Source: Afifella sp. IM 167
GTDB taxonomy: Bacteria > Pseudomonadota > Alphaproteobacteria > Rhizobiales > Afifellaceae
DNA: 64,000 bases
Assembly (NCBI RefSeq): GCF_020144925.1
Contig: NZ_NSLC01000002.1
Coordinates: 124,001-188,000 of the forward strand
Direction of reading: 5' to 3'
The position numbers and the translations under genes are program-made. Below the pieces are notes generated by a model, which saw only the letters and a program-made list of their open reading frames with translations, was not told the DNA's origin and did not search any database. Position 1 is the first letter of the stretch, and each line of letters opens with the position of its first letter. This document shows positions 37,747 through 47,589 of the stretch, piece by piece.

Positions 37747-40101
37747 ATGAGACATAGTATTTCGGCGGGTACGATCCGCGTCAGGACCCTCGCGCTGCTG
37801 GCGATCCTCGCGGTCGCGGTATTCTCGGTGCAGGCGAGCGTGACGCCGGCCCATGCGGCGGTGGTGAGTTCGATCGCCGTGCAGGGCAACGAGCGCGTCG
37901 ATGCCGAAACCGTTCGCGCCTACCTTCTGGTCAAGCCCGGACGCAGCTTCTCCGCCGAGGACGTGGATGAATCCCTGAAGGCCCTGTTCGAGACGGGCCT
38001 CTTCTCCGACGTGCAGATCAACCAGCGCGGCGGCACGCTCGTCGTCACCGTCGAGGAAAACCCGATCATCAATCGGATCTCCTTCGAGGGGAACAAGAAG
38101 TACAAGGACGAGCAGCTCAGCTCCGCCGTCACCTCCAGGCCGCGCGGCGTCTTCACGCGCGCCAAGGTGCAGACCGACGTCCAGCGAATCCTTGAGCTCT
38201 ACCGGCGCGCCGGACGCTTCCAGGGCTCGGTGACGCCGAAGACGATCAACCTGCCGCAGAATCGCGTGAACCTCGTCTACGAGATCTCCGAAGGTCCGAA
38301 GACGGGCGTCTCGCGCATCACCTTTATCGGCAACAAGAGCTTTTCCGACGGGCGCCTGCGCAACGTCGTGGAGATGCGCGAGACGGGCCTTTTGAGCTTC
38401 CTGCGCTCCAGCGACACCTACGATCCGGACAAGCTGTCCGCGGACGAGCAGCGCCTGCGCCGCTTCTACCTCAATCACGGCTACGCCGACTTCAACATCG
38501 TCTCCTCGATCGCCGATCTCGACCGCGAGCGGAACGCCTTCTTCGTCACCTACACGATCGACGAGGGTCAGCAGTACCGCTTCGGCGCCATCGACGTCGA
38601 CACGATCATCCCGGGCATCGATCCGCAGGCCTTGCGCCGCCTAGCGGTCAGTCACGAGGGCCGCGTCTATTCCAGCGAGGACGTCGAGAAGTCGATGGAG
38701 GCGATCACCATCGAGCTTGCGGGCTCCGGCTACGCCTTCGCGCAGGTCCGTCCTCGTATTGACCGAGATCCGGTCAATCAGACGATCGGCGTCACCTACG
38801 TCGTCGACGAAGGTCCGCGCGCCTACATCGAGCGGATCGAGATCACCGGTAACGACCGGACCCGCGACTATGTCATCCGCCGCGAGTTCGATATCGCCGA
38901 GGGCGACGCCTATAATCGCGTGCTGATCGACCGCGCCGAGCGTCGTCTGAACAACCTGGGCTATTTCGAGAAGGTCGCCATCAGCGCCGAGCCGGGCACC
39001 GCGCCCGATCGCGTCGTCGTCAACGTGGCGGTCACCGAAAAGGCGACGGGCGAGTTCTCCTTCGGCGCCGGCTACTCGACGAGCGAAGGCATCATCGGCG
39101 ACGTGTCGCTGACGGAGCGGAACTTCCTCGGACGCGGCTATTATGTGCGCGCAGCCGTTGGCGGCGGCGAGTCGTCGAGGACCTACGAATTCGCCTTCAC
39201 GGACCCCTATTTCCTGGGACGTCGCATTTCTGCGGGCTTCAACATCTACCGCAAGACGTATGACGACAACGACTACCGCTCCTACGACTACGAGACGAAC
39301 GGCGGCGGCATCACCTTCGGCCTTCCGATCACCGAGGACTTTACGGTCCAGCTCGGCTACCAGATCGAAAAGCAGGAGATCAACGTCCCCGGCTTCGACC
39401 TGAAGACCCAGGGTCTGACGAGCTGCCCGACCAACGTGTCGCGCGCCGTCTGTCAGGCGGAAGGCGATGCCATCCTGTCGACCGCGGTCTGGAGCCTCAT
39501 CTACGACACGCTCGACAACAAGCGTGACCCGCGCGACGGCATGTATGCCAAGTTCACGCAGGAGTTCACCGGTGTCGGTGGCGACGTCTCCTTCCTGCGC
39601 TCCACCTTCATGGCTGCGGCCTACCGCGAGCTGTGGGTCGACCAGGAAGTCGTCGGCATGCTGAAGGTCCAGGGCGGCAACATCACCGGTATCGGTGAAG
39701 ACGTCCGCCTGCTCGACGCCTTCTACAAGGGCGGCGAGACGATCCGCGGCTTCGAGCCCTCCGGCATCGGCCCGCGTGACGCCTCCACCCGCGATGCGCT
39801 CGGCGCCAACTACTTCATCGCAGGTACGGCGGAAGTGATCTTCCCGTTCCCGGTCCTGCCGCGCGAGCTCGGGCTTCGCGCCGGCCTCTTCGCCGACGCG
39901 GGCACTGCCTGGGAAACGGATGCGACGAAGATTCCGGGCGTCACCGTGAACGATAATGCGACCCTTCGCTCCTCCGTCGGTGCCTCCCTGCTGTGGGCCT
40001 CGCCGCTCGGACCGATCCGGGCCGACTTCGCCTACGTGCTGACCTCGGAGGACTACGACAAGCAGCAGTTCTTCCGCATCGGTGGCGGCACGCGCTTCTG
40101 A
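37747..40101 (+). CDS. bamA: outer membrane protein assembly factor BamA
   Basis: BamA inserts beta-barrel proteins into the outer membrane. The 784-residue product has a signal peptide (basic N-terminus, hydrophobic 15-30, likely cut after PAHA at 37). Five POTRA domains follow (about 39-410). The C-terminal barrel starts at [28 protein letters not shown] and includes the [18 protein letters not shown] lid-lock segment (VRGF-type motif, here IRGF). It ends in Phe (GGGTRF), as substrates of the machine do. The ATG at 37747 gives a normal signal peptide; the upstream in-frame ATG adds 15 residues without reason. Confidence 0.97.
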   Translation: MRHSISAGTIRVRTLALLAILAVAVFSVQASVTPAHAAVVSSIAVQGNERVDAETVRAYLLVKPGRSFSAEDVDESLKALFETGLFSDVQINQRGGTLVVTVEENPIINRISFEGNKKYKDEQLSSAVTSRPRGVFTRAKVQTDVQRILELYRRAGRFQGSVTPKTINLPQNRVNLVYEISEGPKTGVSRITFIGNKSFSDGRLRNVVEMRETGLLSFLRSSDTYDPDKLSADEQRLRRFYLNHGYADFNIVSSIADLDRERNAFFVTYTIDEGQQYRFGAIDVDTIIPGIDPQALRRLAVSHEGRVYSSEDVEKSMEAITIELAGSGYAFAQVRPRIDRDPVNQTIGVTYVVDEGPRAYIERIEITGNDRTRDYVIRREFDIAEGDAYNRVLIDRAERRLNNLGYFEKVAISAEPGTAPDRVVVNVAVTEKATGEFSFGAGYSTSEGIIGDVSLTERNFLGRGYYVRAAVGGGESSRTYEFAFTDPYFLGRRISAGFNIYRKTYDDNDYRSYDYETNGGGITFGLPITEDFTVQLGYQIEKQEINVPGFDLKTQGLTSCPTNVSRAVCQAEGDAILSTAVWSLIYDTLDNKRDPRDGMYAKFTQEFTGVGGDVSFLRSTFMAAAYRELWVDQEVVGMLKVQGGNITGIGEDVRLLDAFYKGGETIRGFEPSGIGPRDASTRDALGANYFIAGTAEVIFPFPVLPRELGLRAGLFADAGTAWETDATKIPGVTVNDNATLRSSVGASLLWASPLGPIRADFAYVLTSEDYDKQQFFRIGGGTRF

Positions 40102-40108
40102 TCCTGCC

Positions 40109-40128
40109 GGCCGGCCCTCGGGCCGGCC
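40109..40128 (+). other. strong hairpin between bamA and lpxD
   Basis: GGCCGGCCC (40109-40117) and GGGCCGGCC (40120-40128) form a perfect nine-base stem 8 bases after the bamA stop codon. There is no T-run, so it is not a complete intrinsic terminator. It may lower transcription into the lpx genes or stabilise the bamA message. Confidence 0.45.
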
Positions 40129-40148
40129 CCGCGTTCTTGCTGGGTCCA

Positions 40149-41204
40149 ATGGATAGGTCGCGCTTCTTTCCGTCTTTCGCCTCGTTGCGCCTCGACGAGG
40201 TCGCAAGGCTTTCCGGCGCGGAACTCGTCCGCGGCGATCCATCCGCCGAGATCACGGGCGTTGCGCCGATCGAGCAGGCCGGGGAGGGCGATCTCACCTT
40301 CCTGGACAACCCCAAATACGCCAGGCACCTCCAGACGACGCAGGCGACTGCCTGCCTCTGCGCGCCGAAATATGCCGCCAAGGTGCCGGACGGCCTCATG
40401 CTTCTGCAGTCCGTTGAACCCTACCGCGCCTACGCCCGGGTTCTCGCCGGTGCCTTTCCCGAGGCCGTCGCGCCGACGGGCTTTGGCTCAGCCGCGGAAG
40501 ACGCTGCGATCGCGGGCACCGTCCACCCGACTGCGAGGCTGGAAGACGGGGTGCGTGTGGAAGCCGGCGCTGTCATTGGCCCGCTCGCGGAGATTGGCTC
40601 CGGCACGTTGATCGGCGCGGGCGCCGTCATCGGCAGGGCGGTTGCCGTCGGGCGCGGCTGCCGCATCGCGCCGAACGTGACCATCCAGCACGCCCTGATC
40701 GGCAACCGCGTCATGATTCATCCTGGCGTTCAGGTCGGCCAGGACGGCTTCGGCTTCGCCATGGGCCCCGGCGGCCATCTGAAGGTCGCACAGATCGGTC
40801 GCGTCATCATCCAGGACGACGTGGAAATCGGCGCCAACACCACGATCGACCGGGGCGCCAACCGAGACACCGTCATCGGTGAAGGCACCAAGATCGATAA
40901 CCAGGTGCAGATCGGGCACAATGTGGAGATCGGTCGTCATTGCGTCATCGTCGCGCAGGTCGGGATTTCCGGCTCCGCCAAGCTTGGCGACTATGTTGCG
41001 ATTGGCGGCAAAACAGGCATAAACGGCCATGTCACCATCGGTGACGGCGCCCAGATCGCCTCGGTCAGCGTTGTACACAGCGACGTTCCGCCAGGTGTGC
41101 GCTGGGGCGGAGTGCCTGCCAGGGCGGCGAAGGACTGGCTTCGGGAAGAGATGGTCATGATTCGCATGGCGCGGCGCGAACTGGGTCTGGACGATAAGGA
41201 TTGA
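40149..41204 (+). CDS. lpxD: UDP-3-O-(3-hydroxyacyl)glucosamine N-acyltransferase
   Basis: LpxD adds the second acyl chain in lipid A synthesis, at the amine. The 351-residue product has an N-terminal uridine-binding domain (about 1-110) and a left-handed beta-helix of hexapeptide repeats (about 125-300). The catalytic His is H257 in QIGHNVEIG, followed by the conserved [29 protein letters not shown] and a C-terminal helix close the chain. The ATG at 40149 is chosen because homologues start shortly before FFPSF. Confidence 0.97.
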   Translation: MDRSRFFPSFASLRLDEVARLSGAELVRGDPSAEITGVAPIEQAGEGDLTFLDNPKYARHLQTTQATACLCAPKYAAKVPDGLMLLQSVEPYRAYARVLAGAFPEAVAPTGFGSAAEDAAIAGTVHPTARLEDGVRVEAGAVIGPLAEIGSGTLIGAGAVIGRAVAVGRGCRIAPNVTIQHALIGNRVMIHPGVQVGQDGFGFAMGPGGHLKVAQIGRVIIQDDVEIGANTTIDRGANRDTVIGEGTKIDNQVQIGHNVEIGRHCVIVAQVGISGSAKLGDYVAIGGKTGINGHVTIGDGAQIASVSVVHSDVPPGVRWGGVPARAAKDWLREEMVMIRMARRELGLDDKD

Positions 41205-41240
41205 CGGCACCTCGCTGGGGGGCCGGTACCGGAGAGGTCG

Positions 41241-41699
41241 ATGAACGAGACGCCGACGCGGCTGGAAGCGGCAGACATCCATGCGATTCTGAAAGCCCTC
41301 CCGCACCGCTATCCTTTTTTGATGGTCGACCGCATCCGCGATATTCGCGGTGACGAGAGCGGTGTCGGCATCAAGAACGTGACCATGAACGAGCCGCATT
41401 TTGTCGGTCATTTCCCTTCCTTCCCGATCATGCCGGGCGTACTGCTCATCGAGGGAATGGCCCAGACGGCGGCCGCGCTCTGCGTGCTCGCCTCGGCGAC
41501 CTCAGTGCCCAAGCGAGTCTTCTTCATGACGATCGACAAGGCCAAGTTCCGCCACCCGGTCATTCCGGGCGATACGGTCGAATATCACGTCACCAAGATG
41601 AAGCGGCGCGGCACGATCTGGAAATACGCTGCCGTCGCCGAGGTGGACGGAAAGAAAGTGGCCGAGGCGCAGGTGAGCGCCATGGTCCTGGACGAGTAG
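41241..41699 (+). CDS. fabZ: 3-hydroxyacyl-[acyl-carrier-protein] dehydratase FabZ
   Basis: FabZ dehydrates beta-hydroxyacyl-ACP in fatty acid elongation and competes with LpxA/LpxD for the same hydroxyacyl-ACP. The 152-residue hotdog-fold protein has the catalytic pair H57 ([13 protein letters not shown]) and E71 ([10 protein letters not shown]). Its position between lpxD and lpxA is the classical order. A GAGAGG site lies before the ATG. lpxA starts 3 bases after its stop. Confidence 0.97.
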   Translation: MNETPTRLEAADIHAILKALPHRYPFLMVDRIRDIRGDESGVGIKNVTMNEPHFVGHFPSFPIMPGVLLIEGMAQTAAALCVLASATSVPKRVFFMTIDKAKFRHPVIPGDTVEYHVTKMKRRGTIWKYAAVAEVDGKKVAEAQVSAMVLDE

Positions 41700-41702
41700 C
41701 GC

Positions 41703-42503
41703 GTGACCTCCATCCACCCGACTGCCATTGTCGCGGACGAAGCCGAGATTGCTGACGACGTCGAGATCGGTCCGTTCTGTGTCGTCGGTCCTCATGTGAA
41801 GCTTTCCGCCGGCGTCTCGCTTCGCTCGCACGTATGCGTCGAGGGCACGACCACGGTGGGCGAGGGCACGACGATCTTTCCCTTTGCCTCCATCGGGCTG
41901 CCGCCGCAGGACAAGAAGTATCAGGGAGAGGAGAGCCGGCTCGACATCGGCGCGCACTGCATCATCCGCGAGCATGTCACGATCAATCCGGGCACGCAGG
42001 GTGGGGGTCTGGTGACGCGCATCGGCGAGCGCTGCCTGATTCTCGTCGGCGCGCATGTGGCGCATGATTGCGTCATCGGCAACGAGGTCATTCTCGTCAA
42101 CAATGTCCTGCTTGGCGGCCATGTGGTGCTGGAGGATTTCGTCATCGTTGGCGGCGGCGCCGCCGTCCACCAGTTCGTGCGCATCGGCACGCACGCCTTC
42201 GTCGGCGGCATGTCGGCCCTTGAAAACGACGTCATTCCCTTCGGCTCGGCCATTGGTAACCGGGCCAATCTCGGCGGGCTCAACATCGTCGGGCTGAAGC
42301 GGCGCGGTTTCGAGCGCGAGTCGATTCACGCCCTGCGCCGCGCCTACCGGCTGCTCTTCGCCCAGGAAGGCACCCTGAAGGAACGGCTGGCCGACGTGGA
42401 TACGGCCTTCCCGGATGACGTCAACGTGCAGAGGATCGTCGCCTTCATCCGGAGCGGAGGAGATCGAGCCATCTGCACGCCGCGCGGTGGTCGGGAGGTT
42501 TAG
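41703..42503 (+). CDS. lpxA: acyl-ACP--UDP-N-acetylglucosamine O-acyltransferase
   Basis: LpxA does the first acylation of UDP-GlcNAc in lipid A synthesis. The 266-residue product starts at GTG. It has the beta-helix with the catalytic H121 in VGAHVAHDCVIGN, the GLPPQDKKYQGE loop, the REHVTINPGT motif, and a helical C-terminus from GLKRRGFERESIHALR. The start lies 3 bases after fabZ and the stop abuts the lpxI start codon. Confidence 0.97.
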   Translation: MTSIHPTAIVADEAEIADDVEIGPFCVVGPHVKLSAGVSLRSHVCVEGTTTVGEGTTIFPFASIGLPPQDKKYQGEESRLDIGAHCIIREHVTINPGTQGGGLVTRIGERCLILVGAHVAHDCVIGNEVILVNNVLLGGHVVLEDFVIVGGGAAVHQFVRIGTHAFVGGMSALENDVIPFGSAIGNRANLGGLNIVGLKRRGFERESIHALRRAYRLLFAQEGTLKERLADVDTAFPDDVNVQRIVAFIRSGGDRAICTPRGGREV

Positions 42504-43352
42504 TTGACGCCGGGACGGGCGGGCGAGCCGCTCGGAATCCTCGCCGGCAGCGGCAGGCTGCCGGGCCTTCTGGCCGAGGCCGCTTCGCGGGCGGGTCGCA
42601 GCCCGTTCATCTTCGGTCTTGCCGGCGACGCGGAGGAGGAAAACACCGGTGGCTTTCCGCTGTTTCGCATTCGCTGGGGCGAGGTCGGCAGGCTCGAACG
42701 CCTGTTGAACGAGAGCGGTTGCCGCGAGGTCGTTTTCGTCGGGGCCGTCAAGCGCCCGGAAATCAAGGATATCCGCCCCGATTTCGGCGCTCTGCGTTTG
42801 ATGCCGCGCGTCATTTCGGCAATCCGCAGCGGCGACGACAGCGCGCTCAGCTCGGCCGCCCGCATCTTCGAGGAGCATGGTCTCTCGCTCATCGACCCGC
42901 TTTCCGTCGCGCCGGAGCTTGCCTGCCCGGCGGGCCTGATCGTTGAAGGAAGGGAGCCGATCGACGAGGAAGAGATCGGCAAGGCAGTCGAAGCCGCGCG
43001 GGCCATCGGCGACCTCGATATCGGCCAGGCGGCCGTCGCCTGCGGTAATCGCGTCGTGGCGCTGGAGGGCGCGGAAGGTACCAACGGTTTGCTGCAGCGC
43101 GTCGGCGAGATGCGCACGATGCGGCGAATCCCGCGCCGGGGCGGGGTGATGGCCAAATGCATGAAGCCGAGCCAGGATCCGCGGCTGGACATTCCCACAA
43201 TCGGCCCGGAGACGGTCGAACGGGCGGTTCTGGCCGGTCTCGATGGCATCGTGTGCGAGGCGGGGCGCACCATGCTGGTCGGCCGCGAGGAGACGCTCGA
43301 CGCTTTTCGTCGCGCGCGCCTCTTCCTCTACGGGATCCGGGCCCGCTCGTGA
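42504..43352 (+). CDS. lpxI: UDP-2,3-diacylglucosamine diphosphatase LpxI
   Basis: LpxI hydrolyses UDP-2,3-diacylglucosamine to lipid X, replacing LpxH in alphaproteobacteria. The 282-residue product has the family's LGILAGSGRLPGLLAEAA start, VGAVKRPEIKDIRPD, and the C-terminal domain with DIGQAAVACGNRVVALEGAEGTN, MAKCMKPSQDPRLDIPTIG and EAGRTMLV. It starts with TTG directly after the lpxA stop, and its TGA overlaps the GTG of lpxB. Confidence 0.95.
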   Translation: MTPGRAGEPLGILAGSGRLPGLLAEAASRAGRSPFIFGLAGDAEEENTGGFPLFRIRWGEVGRLERLLNESGCREVVFVGAVKRPEIKDIRPDFGALRLMPRVISAIRSGDDSALSSAARIFEEHGLSLIDPLSVAPELACPAGLIVEGREPIDEEEIGKAVEAARAIGDLDIGQAAVACGNRVVALEGAEGTNGLLQRVGEMRTMRRIPRRGGVMAKCMKPSQDPRLDIPTIGPETVERAVLAGLDGIVCEAGRTMLVGREETLDAFRRARLFLYGIRARS

Positions 43353-44518
43353 GCGACGGCAGCGCGCGCCCGCTCCGCATTGCCCTCGTCATCGGCGAGG
43401 CCTCCGGCGATCATCTTGGCGCCGGGCTTGTCGCCGCCATCCGCAGGGAACGCCCCGACACGGAATTTTTCGGCCTTGCCGGCGAGCGGCTTGAGGAACT
43501 GGGCGTAAAGAGCCTCTTTCCGATAGAGGACGTGTCGGTGATGGGCTTTGTCGCCGTCGTCGCGCGGCTGCCCACGATCCTGCGGCGCATCCGCGAGACG
43601 GTGGCTCATGTCGTCGCGGGAGCACCCGATGTCCTCGTCATCATCGACAGCCCCGGCTTCACCCATTCGGTGGCAAAGCGCGTGCGCAAGCGTCTGCCGG
43701 ATCTGCCGGTGCTGAACTACGTCTCGCCTTCCGTCTGGGCCTGGAATCCGGGCCGGGCCCCGCGCATGACGCGCTATGTCGATCACGTGCTGGCGTTGCT
43801 TCCCTTCGAGCCCGAGGTCCACGAAAAGCTCGGGGGGCCGCCATGCACCTATGTCGGCCACCCGCTGATCGAGCGCCGCGCGCAGATCCGTCCGGCGGAG
43901 GGAGAGCGCGGCGACCTCGCCAGAGAGCCGGTCGTCCTCATCCTGCCCGGCAGCAGGCACAGCGAGATCAAGCGGCTCATGGAGCCTTTTGGAGCGACGG
44001 TCGCGCGGATCGCCAGCCACCGCCCCGAGACGCGGTTCATCCTTCCCGCCGTCAGCCATCTTGCGGACGAGATTCGCGCGCGTACCGCCGCCTGGCCGGT
44101 CGCTCCGGAGATTGTCCTGGGCGAGGCCGACAAGCTGAAGGCATTCCGGCGCGCCCATGCCGCGCTCGCGGCTTCCGGCACCGTGACGCTCGAGCTCGCC
44201 CTGGCGGGAGTCCCCATGGTCGTGGCCTACAGGGTCGACCCCCTGGCGCGGCGGCTGAGGTGGCTACTGCGCGTGCCTTCGATCGTGCTCGCCAATCTGG
44301 TTCTCGGCGAGAATGCGGTGCCCGAATTCATCGATGAAGAGGGGCCTCCCGAAGTGCTGGCCGGCAACCTCTTGCCGCTCCTGGCCGACGGCCCCGCCCG
44401 GCGGGCGCAGCTGCGCGCCTTTGATCGCCTCGACGCGATCATGGTGGCCGATGACGGACGCACGCCGAGCGAGCGCGCTGCCGCGATCGTGCTTGCCCAC
44501 GCTGCAGCAGGGACATGA
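43349..44518 (+). CDS. lpxB: lipid-A-disaccharide synthase
   Basis: LpxB joins lipid X to UDP-diacylglucosamine, giving the lipid A disaccharide. The 389-residue product is a GT-B glycosyltransferase of family GT19: LRIALVIGEASGDHLGAGLV, PVLNYVSPSVWAWNPGRAPRM, FEPEVHEKLGGPPCTYVGHPL, LPGSRHSEIKRLM and ASGTVTLELALAGVPMVVAYR. The GTG at 43349 overlaps the lpxI stop; a longer frame begins inside lpxI. It ends the lipid A run at a bidirectional terminator. Confidence 0.96.
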   Translation: MSDGSARPLRIALVIGEASGDHLGAGLVAAIRRERPDTEFFGLAGERLEELGVKSLFPIEDVSVMGFVAVVARLPTILRRIRETVAHVVAGAPDVLVIIDSPGFTHSVAKRVRKRLPDLPVLNYVSPSVWAWNPGRAPRMTRYVDHVLALLPFEPEVHEKLGGPPCTYVGHPLIERRAQIRPAEGERGDLAREPVVLILPGSRHSEIKRLMEPFGATVARIASHRPETRFILPAVSHLADEIRARTAAWPVAPEIVLGEADKLKAFRRAHAALAASGTVTLELALAGVPMVVAYRVDPLARRLRWLLRVPSIVLANLVLGENAVPEFIDEEGPPEVLAGNLLPLLADGPARRAQLRAFDRLDAIMVADDGRTPSERAAAIVLAHAAAGT

Positions 44519-44544
44519 AAAAGGCCGCCCCCGAGGGGGCGGCC
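44518..44544 (-). terminator. Rho-independent terminator of gltA, shared with convergent lpxB
   Basis: GGCCGCCCCC (44523-44532) and GGGGGCGGCC (44535-44544) form a nearly closed ten-base stem. Read on the minus strand the stem ends in TTTTT (44522-44518), 33 bases after the gltA stop. On the plus strand it begins within 5 bases of the lpxB stop and has no T-run, so it acts best for gltA. Confidence 0.75.
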
Positions 44545-44576
44545 AAGGTCGGACTTTTCGGTCTGAAGCCTGAGGC

Positions 44577-45869
44577 TTACGAGCGGGCGCCGAGATCGAC
44601 GTAGTCGCGCTGCGTCGCGCCCGTATAAAGCTGCCGCGGACGGCCGATGCGCTGGGAGGGATCCTCGATCATCTCCTTCCACTGCGCGATCCAGCCGACC
44701 GTGCGGGCGAGCGCGAAGAGGACGGTGAACATCGTCGTCGGGAAGCCGAGCGCCTTCAGCGTGATGCCCGAATAGAAGTCGATGTTCGGATAGAGCTTCT
44801 TCTCCAGGAAATAATCGTCCGTCAGCGCGATCTTTTCCAGCTCCATCGCCACGTTGAGGAGCGGATCGTCCTTGACGCCGATTTCCTCCAGAACCTCGTG
44901 GCAGGTGCGCTGCATGATCTTCGCGCGCGGATCGTAGTTCTTGTAGACGCGGTGGCCGAAGCCCATCAGGCGGAACGGATCGTTGCTGTCCTTCGCCCGG
45001 GCGATGAACTCGGGAATGCGGTCCGGCGTGCCGATCTCCTGCAGCATGTTGAGCGCCGCCTCGTTGGCGCCGCCATGCGCCGGGCCCCAGAGGCAGGCGA
45101 TGCCCGCCGCGATGCAGGCGAAGGGATTGGCGCCGGAGGAGCCGGCGAGCCGCACCGTGGAGGTGGAGGCGTTCTGCTCGTGGTCGGCATGCAGGATGAA
45201 GATGCGGTCCATCGCGCGCGACAGCACCGGATCGACCTCATATTCCTCAGCCGGGACGGCAAAGCACATCCGCAGGAAGTTCGAGGCGTAGTCGAGGTCG
45301 TTCTTCGGATAAACGAAGGGCTGGCCGATATGGTACTTGAAGGCCATCGCCGCCAGCGTCGGCATCTTGGCGATCATGCGCAGCGAGGCGACCATGCGCT
45401 GATACGGATCGGTGATGTCCGTGGAGTCGTGATAGAAGGCCGAGAGCGCGCCGACCGAACCGACCATGATCGCCATCGGATGCGCGTCGCGCCGGAAGCC
45501 GGCGAAGAAGCGCGACACCTGCTCGTGGATCATGGTGTGGTGGGTGACGCGGTAGTCGAAGTCGTCCTTCTGCGCCTGCGTCGGCAGCTCGCCGTAGAGC
45601 AGCAGGTAGCAGGTCTCCAGGAAGTCGCCGTGCTCGGCCAGCTGCTCGATCGGATAGCCCCGATAGAGCAGGATGCCTTCGTCGCCGTCGATATAGGTGA
45701 TGTCGGATTCGCAGGCGGCGGTGGAGGTGAATCCCGGATCGTAGGTAAAGCGGCCTGTCTGGCGATAGAGCGAGGCGATGTCGACCACATCCGGGCCGAC
45801 GGTCCCGTGACGAACCGGGAAGTCCCAGCTCTCATTGCCGATGCTCAACGTCGCCTTCGACTCGCTCAT
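44577..45869 (-). CDS. gltA: citrate synthase
   Basis: GltA condenses oxaloacetate and acetyl-CoA to enter the TCA cycle. The 430-residue product is the long, type II hexameric form with an N-terminal beta domain ([10 protein letters not shown]-like start). The catalytic His residues are in [13 protein letters not shown] and [14 protein letters not shown], and the Asp lies in PNIDFYSGI. The ATG (45867-45869) gives the usual MSESKATL start; the frame extends further upstream without support. It is convergent with lpxB. Confidence 0.97.
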   Translation of the reverse strand: MSESKATLSIGNESWDFPVRHGTVGPDVVDIASLYRQTGRFTYDPGFTSTAACESDITYIDGDEGILLYRGYPIEQLAEHGDFLETCYLLLYGELPTQAQKDDFDYRVTHHTMIHEQVSRFFAGFRRDAHPMAIMVGSVGALSAFYHDSTDITDPYQRMVASLRMIAKMPTLAAMAFKYHIGQPFVYPKNDLDYASNFLRMCFAVPAEEYEVDPVLSRAMDRIFILHADHEQNASTSTVRLAGSSGANPFACIAAGIACLWGPAHGGANEAALNMLQEIGTPDRIPEFIARAKDSNDPFRLMGFGHRVYKNYDPRAKIMQRTCHEVLEEIGVKDDPLLNVAMELEKIALTDDYFLEKKLYPNIDFYSGITLKALGFPTTMFTVLFALARTVGWIAQWKEMIEDPSQRIGRPRQLYTGATQRDYVDLGARS

Positions 45870-45973
45870 ACGCTTCACCCCTGTTGTGGATCGACACGAG
45901 GCCTTTTCGCCTGGGAGCGGGCAGGTGTTCCGCTCGGAAAAGGCCCCACGCCTCGTGGTATTGGCTGGGGAGA

Positions 45974-46002
45974 CTGCTATCGGTTTTTGCACTGCATCGC
46001 AA
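45974..46002 (-). promoter_or_regulatory. possible gltA promoter
   Basis: On the minus strand TTGCGA (46002-45997) and TAGCAG (45979-45974) are separated by 17 bases, about 105 bases before the gltA start. Spacing is good but the boxes are moderate. The 193-base gap behind gltX fits a separate promoter. Confidence 0.4.
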
Positions 46003-46062
46003 GACGAGAGGTCGCACCCGCAGGGCGCGATGCCGCGCGGGAGAGGGGCCGCGCGCCCCGTC

Positions 46063-47478
46063 TCAGGCGGCCTGGTCGGCGATCCTGGCGAGCGCCTCCT
46101 CGCGGCCGAGCGCCAGCATCACCTCGAAGATGCCGGGCGATGAATTGGAGCCGGTCAGCGCGGCGCGGAGCGGCTGGGCGACCTTGCCGAGCTTGACCTC
46201 TTCGGCCTCGGCGAATTCGCGGACCGCCTCCTCCAGCGCCTCCATCTTCCATTCGGCGGCCTTCAGCTTCGCGGCGAGCCGGCCGAGACGGGCGCGCGCC
46301 TCCGCGTCCAGGATCTTCTCGGCCTTCTCGTTGAGCGCGAGGGGCCTTGAGGCGAAGAGGAAAGCGGCCGAATGGCCGAGCTCCACGAGGGTCTTGGCGC
46401 GCTCCTTGAGGCCCGGCATCAGCATCAGGAGCTTGTCGTGCTCGGCGGCCGACAGCGAGGCGGGTATCGCCGGCCTGTCCTCCATCTCCGGCAGGACGGC
46501 GAGGAGGTCGCGCACGAGCCGGTCGTCCTCGGCGAGGCGCATGTAGTGGCCGTTGACGTTCTGCAGCTTGACGAAGTCGAAGCGCGCCGCCCCCTTGCCG
46601 ATGGCGTCGAGGTCGAACCATTCAGTGGCCTGTTCGGTGGAGAAGATCTCGTCGTCGCCATGGCCCCAGCCGAGGCGGGCGAGGTAGTTTCTCAGCGCTT
46701 CCGGCAGATAGCCCATGGCGCGGTAGGCCTCCACGCCCAGCGCCCCGTGCCGCTTGGAGAGCTTCGCCCCGTCCGGCCCGTGAATCAGCGGGATATGCGC
46801 CCATTCCGGCACCTTCCAGCCGAGCGCCTCGTAGAGGATCGTCTGGCGTGCCGCGTTGGTGAGATGATCGTCGCCGCGGATGACATGGGTGACCTCCATG
46901 TCGTGGTCGTCGACGACGACGGCATGCATGTAGGTCGGCGTTCCGTCCGAGCGCAGGATGATGAAATCGTCGAGGTCGCGGTTGGGAAAGGCGACGCGGC
47001 CCTGGACGTGATCGTTGACGATCGTCTCGCCTTCCTGCGGGGCCTTGACGCGGATGACGGGCTTCACGCCCTCCGGCGCCTCCGAGGGGGCCCGGTCGCG
47101 CCAGCGGCCGTCGTAGCGCGGCGCACGGCCTTCGGCGCGGGCGCTCTCGCGCATCTCGGCGAGCTCCTCCTGCGAGGCGTAGCAGCGATAGGCATGGCCG
47201 GATTCGACGAGTTGCCAGGCGACCTCGGCATGGCGCTCGGCGCGGCCGGCCTGCGAGATCGGCTCGCCGTCCCAGTCGAGGCCGAGCCAGGAAAGCCCGT
47301 CGAGGATGGCCGCGATCGCCGCATCGGTCGAGCGGGCCCTGTCGGTGTCCTCGATCCTGAGCAGCATCTTGCCGCCGCGCCCGCGCGCATAGAGCCAGTT
47401 GAAAAGGGCGGTACGGGCGCCGCCGATATGCAGGAAGCCCGTCGGCGAGGGGGCGAAGCGGGTAACGGGGGAGGGCAT
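46063..47478 (-). CDS. gltX: glutamyl-tRNA synthetase
   Basis: GltX charges tRNA-Glu (and possibly tRNA-Gln for transamidation). The 471-residue class I synthetase starts [27 protein letters not shown], with the HIGH-type motif [14 protein letters not shown] holds the KMSKS-type lysine. The C-terminal half is the helical anticodon-binding domain. Its divergent neighbour comEC begins 112 bases away. Confidence 0.96.
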   Translation of the reverse strand: MPSPVTRFAPSPTGFLHIGGARTALFNWLYARGRGGKMLLRIEDTDRARSTDAAIAAILDGLSWLGLDWDGEPISQAGRAERHAEVAWQLVESGHAYRCYASQEELAEMRESARAEGRAPRYDGRWRDRAPSEAPEGVKPVIRVKAPQEGETIVNDHVQGRVAFPNRDLDDFIILRSDGTPTYMHAVVVDDHDMEVTHVIRGDDHLTNAARQTILYEALGWKVPEWAHIPLIHGPDGAKLSKRHGALGVEAYRAMGYLPEALRNYLARLGWGHGDDEIFSTEQATEWFDLDAIGKGAARFDFVKLQNVNGHYMRLAEDDRLVRDLLAVLPEMEDRPAIPASLSAAEHDKLLMLMPGLKERAKTLVELGHSAAFLFASRPLALNEKAEKILDAEARARLGRLAAKLKAAEWKMEALEEAVREFAEAEEVKLGKVAQPLRAALTGSNSSPGIFEVMLALGREEALARIADQAA

Positions 47479-47589
47479 CGTCGGCCTTTGAGAATGCTGA
47501 AATCACCTGGGCCAGCCCGCGCGATTGGTCGGCGGCGGGTCCGGAGCTAGGATGCGCTGGTCTAGCCAGAGCACCGGGAGCTTGCAAGG

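Noticed and set aside
46045-46059. GGGGC-GCGCG hairpin behind gltX
   Set aside because: Only a five-base stem and no T-run, and the sequence is GC-rich enough for chance pairing. I list no gltX terminator.
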